From NCBI GenBank assembly GCA_963798435.1, contig CAWCTF010000004.1:372001-436000 (forward strand): a DNA stretch of 64,000 nt, read 5' to 3'. The stretch is from JALHST01 sp963798435. GTDB taxonomy: Bacteria > Bacteroidota > Bacteroidia > Flavobacteriales > Flavobacteriaceae. Shown here piece after piece: positions 48,437 through 57,982 of this stretch (the first letter of the stretch is position 1; the number at the start of each line of letters is the position of its first letter). The notes under the pieces are model-generated. The model was not told the origin of the DNA. It did no database searches and was given only the letters and a program-made list of their open reading frames with translations. The translations under genes were made by a program, and so were the position numbers.

Positions 48437-50254
48437 TTAAGAATATATTTCCTGAATTTCCTTTTTATACTTCTCCCGAATCACCCGTCTTTTAAGCTTT
48501 AAGGTCGGGGTAAGCTCCGCATCGGTACCATCATCCCGTATTGGCAACCATACACCAGGGACCAAGCGGAATTTCTTGATTTGTTCAATATGCCCAAATT
48601 CAGGATTGTACCCATCGATTACTTTTTGATATTTCCGAATGATACGGTCTTGTTTTAGCATGTCCTCTAGTTGTGTCCAGGGAATGTCTTTATGAAGGCA
48701 CCAGTTCTTTAGGCCTTGTTCCGAAGGGACGATCAAGGCCGAGACGAATTTCTGTTGGTCGCCGATAACCATGATCTGATCGACAATAAAATTTTCTTTG
48801 ATCCTATTTTCAATTGGTGCGGGGGCGACATATTTCCCTCCGGAGGTTTTCAGCAACTCTTTCTTTCTGTCAGTTATCTTAAGAAATTCCTTGCCTCCCG
48901 GACCTCTTACCAACTTCCCGATATCGCCAGTACAAAACCATTTTTTGCCATCGATTTCTTGAAAGACCTGGGCATTGATTTCGGGTTTTTTGTAATAGCC
49001 CGACATAACATTGGGTCCTATGACTAGGATCTCACCTTCCCCTTCCTTATAATCGCCCGACGATGAATCGATAAAAATTTCTACCCCACTGATGGCATAG
49101 CCTACCGTACCAATGACACATCCTCCAAGTTCTATACTATTAAAAGTCAAGGTAGGTGAAGTTTCGGTCAAGCCGTAGGCCTCCCTGACATTAATGCCTG
49201 CAGCGCAAAATACCCGCAATATCTGCAAGGGGCAGGGTGCCGAACCGGTTACTATCAATCGTACATTGCCCCCAAGGGCCGCCCGCCATTTGCTGAAAAT
49301 AAGGCCATCGGCAATTTTCCATTTTAGTTTTTTGATCCCTGTTAATTTTTGGTCGATTTCAAAACTATCGGTCAGTCGTAGGGCCCAAAAGAAAAGTGCC
49401 TTTTTTATGCCTTTTAGGGTCAGGCCTTTATTATAAATAGCCTCGTATATTTTTTCAAGCAGTCTCGGGACCGTGGTAAAAGCTACAGGTTGCACAGATG
49501 CCAAATCCCCATTTGGGCCGCTCAAATTGTCGGTACCGCAAAAATAAATGGAGGTGCCTTCATGAAACCAAGCAAAAGAAACAGCCCTTTCATAAATATG
49601 GCATAATGGCAGAAAACTCAAGACTTTTTCGCCAGGTTTCACGAATAAGAATTTTGAGGTCTCTACAATGACATGCATAACATTATTATGGGTAAGCATC
49701 ACCCCTTTCGGATTCCCAGTGGTGCCTGAGGTATAAATTATCGTGACCAGGTCTTCCCCCGTGATTTTTTTTCTGATTTCTTCAACCTTGTCCAGACCCG
49801 AAGACTCTAATATTTCCTCCCAATAGGGCCTTCCATCGACCTTGTCAAAGGTATAAACACGCTTTAAGCCTGGCACATTTTTTTGGGTCGACGAAAGTTT
49901 ATCATATAAATCGAGTCCTCCACAGAAAGCGGCCTTTACTTCGGCCTCGTTCATTATATATTCGAATTCCGAAATACTAATAGTGGGGTACATCGGAATA
50001 CTGACGAGCCCTGCCATTTGTAGGGCAAAATCCATAATAACCCATTCAGGCCTGTTTTTGTAGATGACAAGCGCAATCTTGTCCCCTGGTTTATAGCCGA
50101 GTTTTACAAGTCCAGAAGCTGCCTGTTCGGCCAACATTTTAACCTCGTTCGTACTATACGACTTCCAGTTGCCGCTCGCATCGCGAGCGCTCATAGAAGC
50201 TTCTAGGGGGTTGATTTCACATTGACGGTACAGGAGGTCAAAAAGGCGGGTCAT
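48437..50254 (-). CDS. Long-chain acyl-CoA ligase (AMP-binding enzyme)
   Basis: Activates a carboxylic acid to its CoA thioester with ATP. AMP-binding signature IIYTSGTTGNPKGVMLTHN, YGLTETSPTLTF, the hinge region KWFCTGDIGKLV and ITDRKKELLKTSGGKYVAP, and the C-terminal domain with LTPTLKLKRRVIREKY. At 605 aa it fits the long-chain (FadD15-like) subgroup. It is the last gene of the 12-gene operon, 83 bp after the MaoC gene, and would supply the acyl-CoA that the upstream-encoded enzymes oxidise. Confidence 0.92.
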   Translation of the reverse strand: MTRLFDLLYRQCEINPLEASMSARDASGNWKSYSTNEVKMLAEQAASGLVKLGYKPGDKIALVIYKNRPEWVIMDFALQMAGLVSIPMYPTISISEFEYIMNEAEVKAAFCGGLDLYDKLSSTQKNVPGLKRVYTFDKVDGRPYWEEILESSGLDKVEEIRKKITGEDLVTIIYTSGTTGNPKGVMLTHNNVMHVIVETSKFLFVKPGEKVLSFLPLCHIYERAVSFAWFHEGTSIYFCGTDNLSGPNGDLASVQPVAFTTVPRLLEKIYEAIYNKGLTLKGIKKALFFWALRLTDSFEIDQKLTGIKKLKWKIADGLIFSKWRAALGGNVRLIVTGSAPCPLQILRVFCAAGINVREAYGLTETSPTLTFNSIELGGCVIGTVGYAISGVEIFIDSSSGDYKEGEGEILVIGPNVMSGYYKKPEINAQVFQEIDGKKWFCTGDIGKLVRGPGGKEFLKITDRKKELLKTSGGKYVAPAPIENRIKENFIVDQIMVIGDQQKFVSALIVPSEQGLKNWCLHKDIPWTQLEDMLKQDRIIRKYQKVIDGYNPEFGHIEQIKKFRLVPGVWLPIRDDGTDAELTPTLKLKRRVIREKYKKEIQEIYS

Positions 50255-50337
50255 TTATCGGTATTTTTAGGTTGGTCAAGGTATGCGTATTTTCTTGCAT
50301 CCAAAGGATGGACAAGCAATTCCTTAAATTACGAAAA

Positions 50338-50802
50338 TTAGGCAAACATCAGACTGATAAAATCGGCCACACAGGCTGGTTTATCAAACCCTTCGATTTC
50401 AACCACACAATGCCAACTAATTTTAAGACCTGCATCCCCATAATTTTCAATTTTTTGTATGGTACAGGTTAATCGCAGCCGGCTATCGACTACCACCGGA
50501 CTCGGAAAACGTACTTTGTCGAGGCCATAATTCACACCCATCGTGGCAGAATTGACGAGCAGGATATCGTGTAACAACTTTGACAAAAGCGCCAACGACA
50601 TAAAACCATGGGCTACCGGCTTTTTGAAGGGGGAGTATTTTTTTGCTTTTTCCACATCCACATGAATCCATTGGAAATCCATGGTGGCCTTTGCAAAATC
50701 ATTGATCATTTCCTGAGTAACGGTCAACCAGTCCCCGGATGGGAGGGTTTTCCCTTCCCATGCACGAAATTCTTCAAAATTGGTAAGTACTAGTTTTGTC
50801 AT
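50338..50802 (-). CDS. MaoC-like hot-dog (R)-specific enoyl-CoA hydratase
   Basis: A 154-aa single hot-dog protein with the hydratase-2-like motif FQWIHVDVEKAKKYSPFKKP and VAHGFMSLALLSKLL, containing the catalytic Asp and His. It hydrates trans-2-enoyl-CoA to the (R)-3-hydroxy form, or dehydrates it in reverse. Separated by 9 bp from the FabG-like gene, whose product acts on the same class of compound. Confidence 0.9.
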   Translation of the reverse strand: MTKLVLTNFEEFRAWEGKTLPSGDWLTVTQEMINDFAKATMDFQWIHVDVEKAKKYSPFKKPVAHGFMSLALLSKLLHDILLVNSATMGVNYGLDKVRFPSPVVVDSRLRLTCTIQKIENYGDAGLKISWHCVVEIEGFDKPACVADFISLMFA

Positions 50803-50811
50803 TTCACAAGG

Positions 50812-51549
50812 TTATCGGGAAGTTCCACCATCAATTGTCAGGCATATGCCCGAAACAAAGCGCGCCTCATCAGAGGCCAGATACAGGTAGCCATAGGCAA
50901 TATCAATCGGCTGCGCCACGGTGCGCAGTGGGATACCTTCCTTGATTGTGTCAAAATGTTCCTGAGGGATCTTAGTCACCATATCGGTCATTGTAAAGCC
51001 AGGTGCTATGGCGTTGGCAGTGATGCCATACTTGCCGAATTCAAGCGTCCAGGTCTTGGCCATGGCAATGACGCCTGCCTTGGTCGCGGCATAATTCGTC
51101 TGGCCAAAATTTCCGCGTAAGCCCACATTGGACGCTGCACTTACGATTCTGCCATACCTGTTTTGTTTCATAAATGGCACTACAGCCTGCGTACACAGAA
51201 ATACACCCTTAAGATTCACTTCAATGACAGAATCCCATTCTTCCTCACTCATTTTTTCAAGTGTTCTATCTCTGGTAATTCCGGCATTATTAATGAGGAT
51301 ATCGATTTTCTTATAACGTTCGAATACCTTTTTGAATAGCATTTCCACGCCTACTTTGTCGGTTACCGAAATGTGATGATATTCGGCGATTCCTCCTTTG
51401 GCGTTGATTGCATCTGCGACTTGCTGGCCTTGGGGGAGGAGGTCGATGATTATTATGGTGGCCCCTTCGCCTGCAAAGAGTTCCGATATGGCCTGGCCAA
51501 TACCACGGGCTCCTCCGGTAACGATAGCGATTCTGTCTTTTAGTCTCAT
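50812..51549 (-). CDS. SDR oxidoreductase, FabG/3-oxoacyl reductase-like
   Basis: A 245-aa classical SDR: NAD(P)-binding TGGARGIGQAISELF, NNAGITRDRTLEKM, catalytic Ser in SAASNVGLRG and YAATK (Tyr, Lys), then GFTMTDMV and GICLTIDGGT. The NNAGITRD and DGG signatures match FabG/PhaB-type enzymes. Within this catabolic operon it likely oxidises 3-hydroxyacyl-CoA. Confidence 0.88.
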   Translation of the reverse strand: MRLKDRIAIVTGGARGIGQAISELFAGEGATIIIIDLLPQGQQVADAINAKGGIAEYHHISVTDKVGVEMLFKKVFERYKKIDILINNAGITRDRTLEKMSEEEWDSVIEVNLKGVFLCTQAVVPFMKQNRYGRIVSAASNVGLRGNFGQTNYAATKAGVIAMAKTWTLEFGKYGITANAIAPGFTMTDMVTKIPQEHFDTIKEGIPLRTVAQPIDIAYGYLYLASDEARFVSGICLTIDGGTSR

Positions 51550-51640
51550 TGTGTTTGTTTTGTGTATAAGTCCTTTAGGAAGAGGCTGTTTGCCAGGCTG
51601 AAGATAGGGCTTTTTAAATGCTTTTCAAGGGGACCTTACC

Positions 51641-52615
51641 TTATACCTCCAAGACCACTTTCCCCTGTACCTTTCTTTCGATTATTGAATCCAAGGCTTT
51701 GGCAACCTCTTTTAATTTATAGACTTTATGGAGGTGTGGCCTAAGGTTGCCAGCTTCATACCATTCTAACAGGGTCCTAGTATTCTGCAAATTTTGTTTT
51801 GGATTCCGCATTGCAAAATCACCCCAAAAAACACCTACGATGGAAGCCGTTTTCAGCAAGGGCAGATTTAAGGGAATTTTTGGAATGGTACCGGAAGCAA
51901 ATCCCACTACCAGATAACGCCCGTCATAAGCGATTCCACGGAGCGCTGTTTCCGAATAGGTACCGCCTACCGGGTCGTAGATGACATCGGCCCCCCGGTT
52001 CCCTGTCAGCTGCTTCATAGCAGCCTTGAGATCTTCCTTTGCATAATTAATTGTATGATCTGCACCATATTCCCGACACAATCGCAATTTTTCTTCAGTG
52101 GATGCCACGGCAATAACGTTGGCCCCCATGAGTTTGGCCAGCTCTACAGCGGCCAATCCAACACCTCCTGCGGCACCAAGCACCAGCAGGGTTTCCCCTT
52201 CTACCAGTTTTGCCCGGTCTTTGAGGGCATGATACGCGGTCCCATAGGCTACCATAAAGGATGCCGCGACCGGAAAGCTCATTTTAGGCGATTTTAGGAA
52301 GCATGCCGCCGCCGGCACCGCGACTTCTTCGGCAAAACCGCCTATCGAAACGAATCCGAAAACTTCATCACCTATCAAAAAATGCGTTACTTTATCACCC
52401 ACGGCTTTTACAATACCGGCGATGTCACTTCCAGGGGTGAAAGGAAGCTCAGGTTTAAATTGATACAAGCCTTGAATGATCAACGTATCGGGAAAATTTA
52501 TGCCACACGCTTTTATGGTCACAACTACCTCGTTGGGTCCCGGGGTTAATGAAGGGAGTTCTTCCAGTATCAGATCAGCGGGCGGCCCGAATTTTTTACA
52601 GCGTATCGCTTTCAT
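51641..52615 (-). CDS. Zinc-independent quinone oxidoreductase-like MDR enzyme
   Basis: A 324-aa NADPH:quinone reductase family member with NEVVVTIKACGINFPDTLII, GSDIAGIVKAVGDKV, nucleotide-binding LVLGAAGGVGLAAVELAKLM and VIYDPVGGTYSE. No zinc-binding Cys cluster. It overlaps the preceding reductase gene by 20 bp, so the pair is translationally coupled. It may reduce an enoyl-CoA or a quinone-like intermediate; the substrate is not determinable. Confidence 0.85.
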   Translation of the reverse strand: MKAIRCKKFGPPADLILEELPSLTPGPNEVVVTIKACGINFPDTLIIQGLYQFKPELPFTPGSDIAGIVKAVGDKVTHFLIGDEVFGFVSIGGFAEEVAVPAAACFLKSPKMSFPVAASFMVAYGTAYHALKDRAKLVEGETLLVLGAAGGVGLAAVELAKLMGANVIAVASTEEKLRLCREYGADHTINYAKEDLKAAMKQLTGNRGADVIYDPVGGTYSETALRGIAYDGRYLVVGFASGTIPKIPLNLPLLKTASIVGVFWGDFAMRNPKQNLQNTRTLLEWYEAGNLRPHLHKVYKLKEVAKALDSIIERKVQGKVVLEV

Positions 52616-53624
52616 CCTCGCTTACCTTTAAAACCAGTTTCCCTGATTTGTCACCTGTAAAAAGCCGTTGATAGGTTTCCGGAAAGTTTTCGATACCTTC
52701 ATAAATTGCTTCACGGCCCTTCAATTTCCCCTGGGCCATCCACCCCCCTAATTCCTGGGCTGCCTCCTGATATCTTTTTGCATAATCGAATATCACCATG
52801 CCCTGCATGGTGGCGCGATTGACCAATAACGACAGATAATTGCTTGGGCCTTTTACGGCCGTTTTGTTGTTGTACTGCGAAATGGCGCCACAAATGACGA
52901 TTCGGGCGTGTAATCGCAGCTGGCTCAGTGCTATGTCAAGAATTTCACCCCCTACATTATCAAAATAGACATCCAGCCCGGTCGGACATGCTTCTTTTAA
53001 TCTGACTTTGACATCTTCGTTTCGATAATCGATGGCCGCATCAAATCCGAGTTCTTTTAGAATATAATTACATTTGTCGGCACCTCCGGCGATGCCGATT
53101 ACCTTGCAGCCCTTGATCTTTGCTATCTGCCCGACGACACTGCCTACGGCTCCCGCTGCTCCTGATACGACTACAACATCGCCTTCTTTGATCTTTCCTA
53201 CTTCGAGAATTCCAAAATAGGCCGTCATGCCCGTCATCCCCAAAGTACTCAAATAGGTGGGAAGTGGCGCGAGTTTTGGGTCGATGATTCGATATCCCTT
53301 ACCATCTGAAACTGTATATTGTTGCACCCCACCGATTCCCGCTACATAATCACCTATCTTAAAAGCGGGATTGTTCTTCACGGCAATGATTTTACCAACA
53401 GTCCCTGCACGCATCACCGAACCAAGCGCCATAGGCGCTATATACGATTTGGTATCGTTCATCCAGCCCCGCATGGCGGGATCAAGGGAAACATAGTGTT
53501 GTTGCACCAGAATTTCCCCTTCGTGCAATTCCGGCACGGGTGAACTCTCCAAAGACCAAGTCGAACCATCAGCATCGCCAGTCGGTCTTTTCACAAATTT
53601 CAATTGTTTGTTCATATGTTTCAT
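52596..53624 (-). CDS. NADP-dependent MDR oxidoreductase (prostaglandin reductase/CurA-like)
   Basis: A 342-aa member of the PTGR/CurA group: LVQQHYVSLDPAMRGWMND, VVVSGAAGAVGSVVGQIAKI with the coenzyme loop, LDVYFDNVGGEILD and GAISQYNN. Family members reduce alpha,beta-unsaturated ketones or aldehydes. It lies 7 bp after the enoyl-CoA hydratase gene. Confidence 0.88.
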   Translation of the reverse strand: MKHMNKQLKFVKRPTGDADGSTWSLESSPVPELHEGEILVQQHYVSLDPAMRGWMNDTKSYIAPMALGSVMRAGTVGKIIAVKNNPAFKIGDYVAGIGGVQQYTVSDGKGYRIIDPKLAPLPTYLSTLGMTGMTAYFGILEVGKIKEGDVVVVSGAAGAVGSVVGQIAKIKGCKVIGIAGGADKCNYILKELGFDAAIDYRNEDVKVRLKEACPTGLDVYFDNVGGEILDIALSQLRLHARIVICGAISQYNNKTAVKGPSNYLSLLVNRATMQGMVIFDYAKRYQEAAQELGGWMAQGKLKGREAIYEGIENFPETYQRLFTGDKSGKLVLKVSEDESDTL

Positions 53625-53631
53625 AAGGTAT

Positions 53632-54405
53632 CTATCTTTTGTTTTTAGTAGCTAGTTGTTGTACAAAGACTTGCATTTTCTTCCGAATTTGAGGTTTCCA
53701 CCATAGGATTACTGCCTCTTTTAATGAATTTTCGGCATCAACATCCAATTTATCCAGTAAATTTTTTCGAAGTTTATTTTTAGTGTTCAACAAAATTTCC
53801 TGATCTGCCTCCAAATACTTCTGCATCTTGGCCTCTGCCCGCGGCAGTACCTGAGCTAGAGGCACCAATTCATCGATTAGACCCGCCGAAAGCGCTTCGG
53901 TGCCAGTGAGTAACTTTCCTTCAAGAACATAGCGGCTAGCCAGACCATGGCCAATCCAAAAGGCATAGGTTTCTATAAGATTCTGTGATATCTGAATATT
54001 TACCGCGACCTCGTTGAGTCCGATTCCATAGTTATTCCCATCTGCCAGAATTCGATTATCGCAAGTCACCGCCAAAACGCAACCTCCCGCAGGGGCATGT
54101 CCCGTAATGGCGGCAATTATGGGCTTGGTAATCTGCATCAACTCGATGTAAAGTGCTCCAAAGTCTCTGAAAAACCCCTTAATCTGTTCATGGTCATAAT
54201 CATACAACTCAATCAGATCCAAACCTGCAGAAAAATAATGGGGCTGCCCGGTGAGAATAGCCCCTTGCACCTGGTCGTCATTTTCAATATCCCGGAACGC
54301 CTTGCGCAGTTCTTGTACCATTTCATGATTGAGGGCATTTACCTTTCCGCGATTCATCTGCACAATGGTATATCCCTCTTTTTTAATAAGGTTCAATGTA
54401 TTCAT
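53632..54405 (-). CDS. Enoyl-CoA hydratase/isomerase family protein
   Basis: A 257-aa crotonase-fold protein with oxyanion-hole segments HYFSAGLDLIELYDY and ITGHAPAGGCVLAVTCD. The catalytic Glu of standard hydratases in the second half of this motif is not clearly placed (the segment reads NNYGIGLNEVAV), so isomerase-type activity is also possible. 39 bp downstream of an SDR gene and co-directional with the operon. Confidence 0.85.
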   Translation of the reverse strand: MNTLNLIKKEGYTIVQMNRGKVNALNHEMVQELRKAFRDIENDDQVQGAILTGQPHYFSAGLDLIELYDYDHEQIKGFFRDFGALYIELMQITKPIIAAITGHAPAGGCVLAVTCDNRILADGNNYGIGLNEVAVNIQISQNLIETYAFWIGHGLASRYVLEGKLLTGTEALSAGLIDELVPLAQVLPRAEAKMQKYLEADQEILLNTKNKLRKNLLDKLDVDAENSLKEAVILWWKPQIRKKMQVFVQQLATKNKR

Positions 54406-54444
54406 GGGTTATTTATTTATGAAACCCCCTTGGGGTCTTTTAAA

Positions 54445-55203
54445 CTATTGTAATGAAATTCCTCCGTCAAGCGTTAGTGTCTGACCCGTCATATATTTTG
54501 AATTATCGGAGGCAAGCCATGCGACTGCCTCGGCAATCTCCGAAGGGTCACCAAAACGATCCATGGGGATCATGCGTTTGAGGATTTCTCCCATATCGGG
54601 CCTAGACCCTAATAATTTGTCCAATAGTGCTGAATGGGTATATCCGGGACACACCGCATTAATACGAATATTCTTGCGACCGTATTCAAGGGCCGCTGAT
54701 TTGGTCATGCCGACGACCGCAAATTTGCTGGCACTATACGAGAGATTGTTGCCCGAAGGTTTTAGCCCTGCCAAGGAGGCAATATTTATTATATTCCCAT
54801 ATCCCTGCTTCATCATTTGTTGTAAGGCCACTTTCATACCATAAAATACTCCGGTCTGGTTTACGGCAATGACGGTATCCCAATCTTCTAAGGTATGCTC
54901 GGCGGTTTTATTTTGATGCTTGCCTCCAATCCCTGCATTATTTACCATGACATCCAATCGGCCATATTCCGTAATGGTATGGGCTATTAATGCGACTACA
55001 TCTTCGTATTTTGAAACATCGGCCCCGAAGGCAGATGCTTGACCACCTAAGCGTCTAATAGCCTCAACAACCTTTTGGGCCTTTCCTATCTTAAGATCAG
55101 AGACCATGACCAAGGCCTTATGTTTTGCCAACAGAGTAGCAGTAGCAGCGCCAATGCCGCTTCCCGCACCTGTAATGAGAATCACTTTATTTTCTAATAG
55201 CAT
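54445..55203 (-). CDS. SDR oxidoreductase (second copy in operon)
   Basis: A 252-aa classical SDR: TGAGSGIGAATATLLAK, NNAGIGGKHQNK, Ser in NIASLAGLKPSG, YSASKFAVVGMTKSAALEYG and GQTLTLDGG. Typical of 3-hydroxyacyl or secondary-alcohol dehydrogenases. Distinct from the other two SDRs of the operon, so the pathway probably has more than one hydroxyl-oxidation step. Confidence 0.87.
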   Translation of the reverse strand: MLLENKVILITGAGSGIGAATATLLAKHKALVMVSDLKIGKAQKVVEAIRRLGGQASAFGADVSKYEDVVALIAHTITEYGRLDVMVNNAGIGGKHQNKTAEHTLEDWDTVIAVNQTGVFYGMKVALQQMMKQGYGNIINIASLAGLKPSGNNLSYSASKFAVVGMTKSAALEYGRKNIRINAVCPGYTHSALLDKLLGSRPDMGEILKRMIPMDRFGDPSEIAEAVAWLASDNSKYMTGQTLTLDGGISLQ

Positions 55204-55225
55204 ATGCCTATGATGTCTTAAACCA

Positions 55226-55627
55226 CTAAAAATTATTGGGGTGCGGTGAACAGTAAATCAATCGCGAATCCTCCAGGGCCTGTTCCCGTAATTCAGTCGG
55301 ATAACCTTCTGCCCGCGCTATATTAAAAAAATCCATTGGGGTACTATACTTAACGAGTATCATTGCATCCCATAAGGTTTCGTCCTCCGGCCCGATCAAG
55401 GTGAGCTGCGGCTTTCCGAAAAAAAGGATCTCAGCAGTAATCTTTTTAAAAAAAGGGGTGGCTGCCTGTAGATAATGGGCATAAGATGCCTCCCCGCTCA
55501 ATCCGGTCGCTACGACCTTTTTCTTATATTTTAAAAGGTTGAGCATGACGATCTCTTGATCCTTGGGTACCGAATGGAGTACCTTTATTTGTTCCCGATT
55601 CACCTTTAAATACGACTTACTTTTCAT
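55226..55627 (-). CDS. DUF1330-type ferredoxin-like-fold protein
   Basis: A 133-aa small protein: IVMLNLLKYKKKV, EASYAHYLQAATPFF, WDAMILVKYSTPMDF and EDSRLIYCSP fit the DUF1330 dimeric alpha/beta-barrel family. Function of the family is unsettled. Its location directly after the kinase gene (21 bp) makes it a possible accessory to the kinase/dehydrogenase pair; this is inference. Confidence 0.7.
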   Translation of the reverse strand: MKSKSYLKVNREQIKVLHSVPKDQEIVMLNLLKYKKKVVATGLSGEASYAHYLQAATPFFKKITAEILFFGKPQLTLIGPEDETLWDAMILVKYSTPMDFFNIARAEGYPTELREQALEDSRLIYCSPHPNNF

Positions 55628-55648
55628 AGTAACTTCTTTTTGACGAAA

Positions 55649-56740
55649 TCAAATTTCATAGAGCCCATCGATTTTGTCATTCTGAATAGCGCGCCATGCC
55701 GTATCGCAACAAAGTGTAGCGGCCTTGTTCAGCTCTGCGAAACGTCGGTCGGTAGTGTGCCCATGTGTAAACCGATAATAGATCTGTTGGGCGATAACCG
55801 CAATCTTAAAGAGTCCGTAGGCAAAATAGAAGGTAAGATTATCAATTTCCCTACCGCTTTTGAGTGCATATTGTTGTACGATTTCAGTTCGCGAAGGGTT
55901 GCCGGCCATAGTGGTCGGTGAGGGTAGGCCTCTTTTTAAAAACTCCGAATCGCTGGCCGTAGTCCAATATCCCAAGGAGGTTCCGAGGTCCATCAAGGGA
56001 TTTCCCAAGGTACACATTTCCCAATCGAGTATGGCTGCTATTTCCTTCCATTGCGTATCGACAAAGACCACGTTGTCATATTTATAATCATTGTGGATCA
56101 AGCTGTGGGCATATTTTTTGGGTTGCTGCAATTCCAACCAGGCCATGACTTTTTTTGCAGCGGGGATTTCTTCGGTTGCCACGGCAAGGTATTGTTTCCC
56201 CCAATTTTCAACTTGCCGTTGTACATAGCCTTCCGGATTTCCCAGGGATTCGAGTCCGGCAGCTTTGTAATCCACTGCGTGCAAACCTACGAAGGTATCC
56301 AACCACGTATCGGCAATTGTTTTAAATTCATCGGGCGCCACGTTACGTTCCTGGGCCTCATCGGACGTCAGGATGATACCTTCGACCTTGCTCATCAGAT
56401 AAAAAGGCGCTCCAACTATTTTAATATCCTCTGAATATGCGAAGGGTATGGGCGTTTTATCGAATGCAAGGTGAAGCGCATGGAGCACTTTAAATTCCCG
56501 CCCCATATTATGACCCCGTTTTGGTGCGGAAACAGGAGGTCGGCGCAGTACATATTCCTTTCCCTCGATTTTTAAAAGATAGGTAAGGTTTGAGTATCCA
56601 TTGTAAAATTGGTGGATCGTTAAATTACTTTTTTCATCATTGATCATATCAGCTTGTAAGAGAAACTTTTTCAAGTTTCCCGCCGAAAGCGCTTCGCCTT
56701 CTCGAACCGTTCTGGTTAATGGCTTTTGCATTTCGTTCAA
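55649..56740 (-). CDS. Aminoglycoside-phosphotransferase-like kinase (ACAD10/11 or LvaA-type)
   Basis: A 363-aa APH-fold protein: NGYSNLTYLLKIEGKEYVLR (ATP-binding strand with Lys/Arg), catalytic loop SLIHNDYKYDNVVFV (HxDxxxxN) and metal site ILDWEMCTLGNPLMDLG. This subfamily is encoded beside, or fused to, acyl-CoA dehydrogenases (animal ACAD10/11; Pseudomonas LvaA with LvaC). There it phosphorylates the 4-hydroxy group of 4-hydroxyacyl-CoAs before the dehydrogenase-like step. Its start overlaps the upstream dehydrogenase gene's stop by 4 bp, supporting that partnership here. Confidence 0.88.
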   Translation of the reverse strand: MNEMQKPLTRTVREGEALSAGNLKKFLLQADMINDEKSNLTIHQFYNGYSNLTYLLKIEGKEYVLRRPPVSAPKRGHNMGREFKVLHALHLAFDKTPIPFAYSEDIKIVGAPFYLMSKVEGIILTSDEAQERNVAPDEFKTIADTWLDTFVGLHAVDYKAAGLESLGNPEGYVQRQVENWGKQYLAVATEEIPAAKKVMAWLELQQPKKYAHSLIHNDYKYDNVVFVDTQWKEIAAILDWEMCTLGNPLMDLGTSLGYWTTASDSEFLKRGLPSPTTMAGNPSRTEIVQQYALKSGREIDNLTFYFAYGLFKIAVIAQQIYYRFTHGHTTDRRFAELNKAATLCCDTAWRAIQNDKIDGLYEI

Positions 56741-57963
56741 ACTTGGGTGTATTCTTTGATGGTATTTTTCCCTAACTGACTTAAATGTACCTCATCAGGA
56801 CCATCTGCCAATCGCAAGGTTCTAGCATATGAATAGAAATAGGCCAAAGGCGTATCGCCACTGACCCCCATGCCACCCATAATCTGTATGGCTCTGTCAA
56901 TGACTTTTAAAGCCATGTTCGGGGCAACGATCTTGATCATGGAAATCAGGTCACGTGCTTCCTTGTTCCCTAGCCGATCCATGGTATCCGCAGCTGAAAG
57001 CACCAATAAGCGCGCTTGTTCGATCTCGCATCTCGACAATGCGATTTCTTGACGGATACTGCTATAGGAATCTAGGGATCGGCCGAACGGACTACGTTGG
57101 GTGGTCCTTTCTGACATGAGTTCGAGTGCCCGCTGAGCCATACCGATCAATCGCATGCAATGGTGAATTCTTCCTGGCCCCAAACGACCTTGGGCAATTT
57201 CAAACCCACGGCCTTCCCCGAGAATGATGTTCTTTTTAGGTACACGTACCTTGTCCAATAGAATTTCGGCATGCCCCTCTGGGGAATCGTGATATCCAAA
57301 GACGCTTAAGGGACGAAGGATTTTGAGTCCTAACGAATCCATAGGCACCAAGACCATACTATGTTGTAGATGACGTGGTGCTTCAAAATCGGTCTTTCCC
57401 AGTACGATGGCAATCTTGCAATTGGGGTCCATGGCCCCAGAAGACCACCATTTTTTTCCTTTAATCACATAGGAATCCCCATCGGCCACAATCGAGGTTT
57501 CAATATTCGTCGCATCTGAAGAGGCAACATCAGGTTCGGTCATTAAAAATGATGAGCGGATGGTGCCCTCGAGTAAGGGGTGTAACCAAGTATCTTTTTG
57601 TTCGGGGCTCCCATATTTTGCCAGCACCTCCATATTTCCTGTGTCGGGCGCACTGCAATTAAAAACTTGGGAAGACCAGGGTATCCTGCCCATGATCTCT
57701 GCCAAGGGAGCATATTCAAGGTTGGTGAGCCCCGGGCTTAAAGCGCCATATCCGACCGGCAGGAACAGATTCCATAGCCCTTCTGTCTTCGCTTTTTCCT
57801 TCAATGCTTCAAGACCGGGCCATTGCTTCCACAAATTCGCTGGGTCTCGTTGAAACCCTTCCACTTGGTCCTGGACCGGCACCAGATGCCGAGCCATAAA
57901 TTTCATGAGTTTTTGCTGATGAAGTATCGATTTTTTACTGTATTCAAAATTCATTGCATGCAT
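56737..57963 (-). CDS. Acyl-CoA dehydrogenase (ACAD11/LvaC-like partner of the kinase)
   Basis: A 408-aa flavoenzyme: SSFLMTEPDVASSDATNIET (FAD/substrate motif 1), VIKGKKWWSSGAMDPNCKIA, RSPFGRSLDSYSSIRQEIA and the C-terminal GGMGVSGDTPLAYFYSYART with LADGPDEVH. The last motif differs from the YEGT-type of ordinary medium-chain enzymes and resembles ACAD10/11-type members. Start ATG 57963, or 57954 nearby. Coupled by ATGA overlap to the kinase gene, which suggests a joint reaction on hydroxylated acyl-CoAs. Confidence 0.87.
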   Translation of the reverse strand: MHAMNFEYSKKSILHQQKLMKFMARHLVPVQDQVEGFQRDPANLWKQWPGLEALKEKAKTEGLWNLFLPVGYGALSPGLTNLEYAPLAEIMGRIPWSSQVFNCSAPDTGNMEVLAKYGSPEQKDTWLHPLLEGTIRSSFLMTEPDVASSDATNIETSIVADGDSYVIKGKKWWSSGAMDPNCKIAIVLGKTDFEAPRHLQHSMVLVPMDSLGLKILRPLSVFGYHDSPEGHAEILLDKVRVPKKNIILGEGRGFEIAQGRLGPGRIHHCMRLIGMAQRALELMSERTTQRSPFGRSLDSYSSIRQEIALSRCEIEQARLLVLSAADTMDRLGNKEARDLISMIKIVAPNMALKVIDRAIQIMGGMGVSGDTPLAYFYSYARTLRLADGPDEVHLSQLGKNTIKEYTQV

Positions 57964-57982
57964 TTTAATCTGTAAAACCTAC

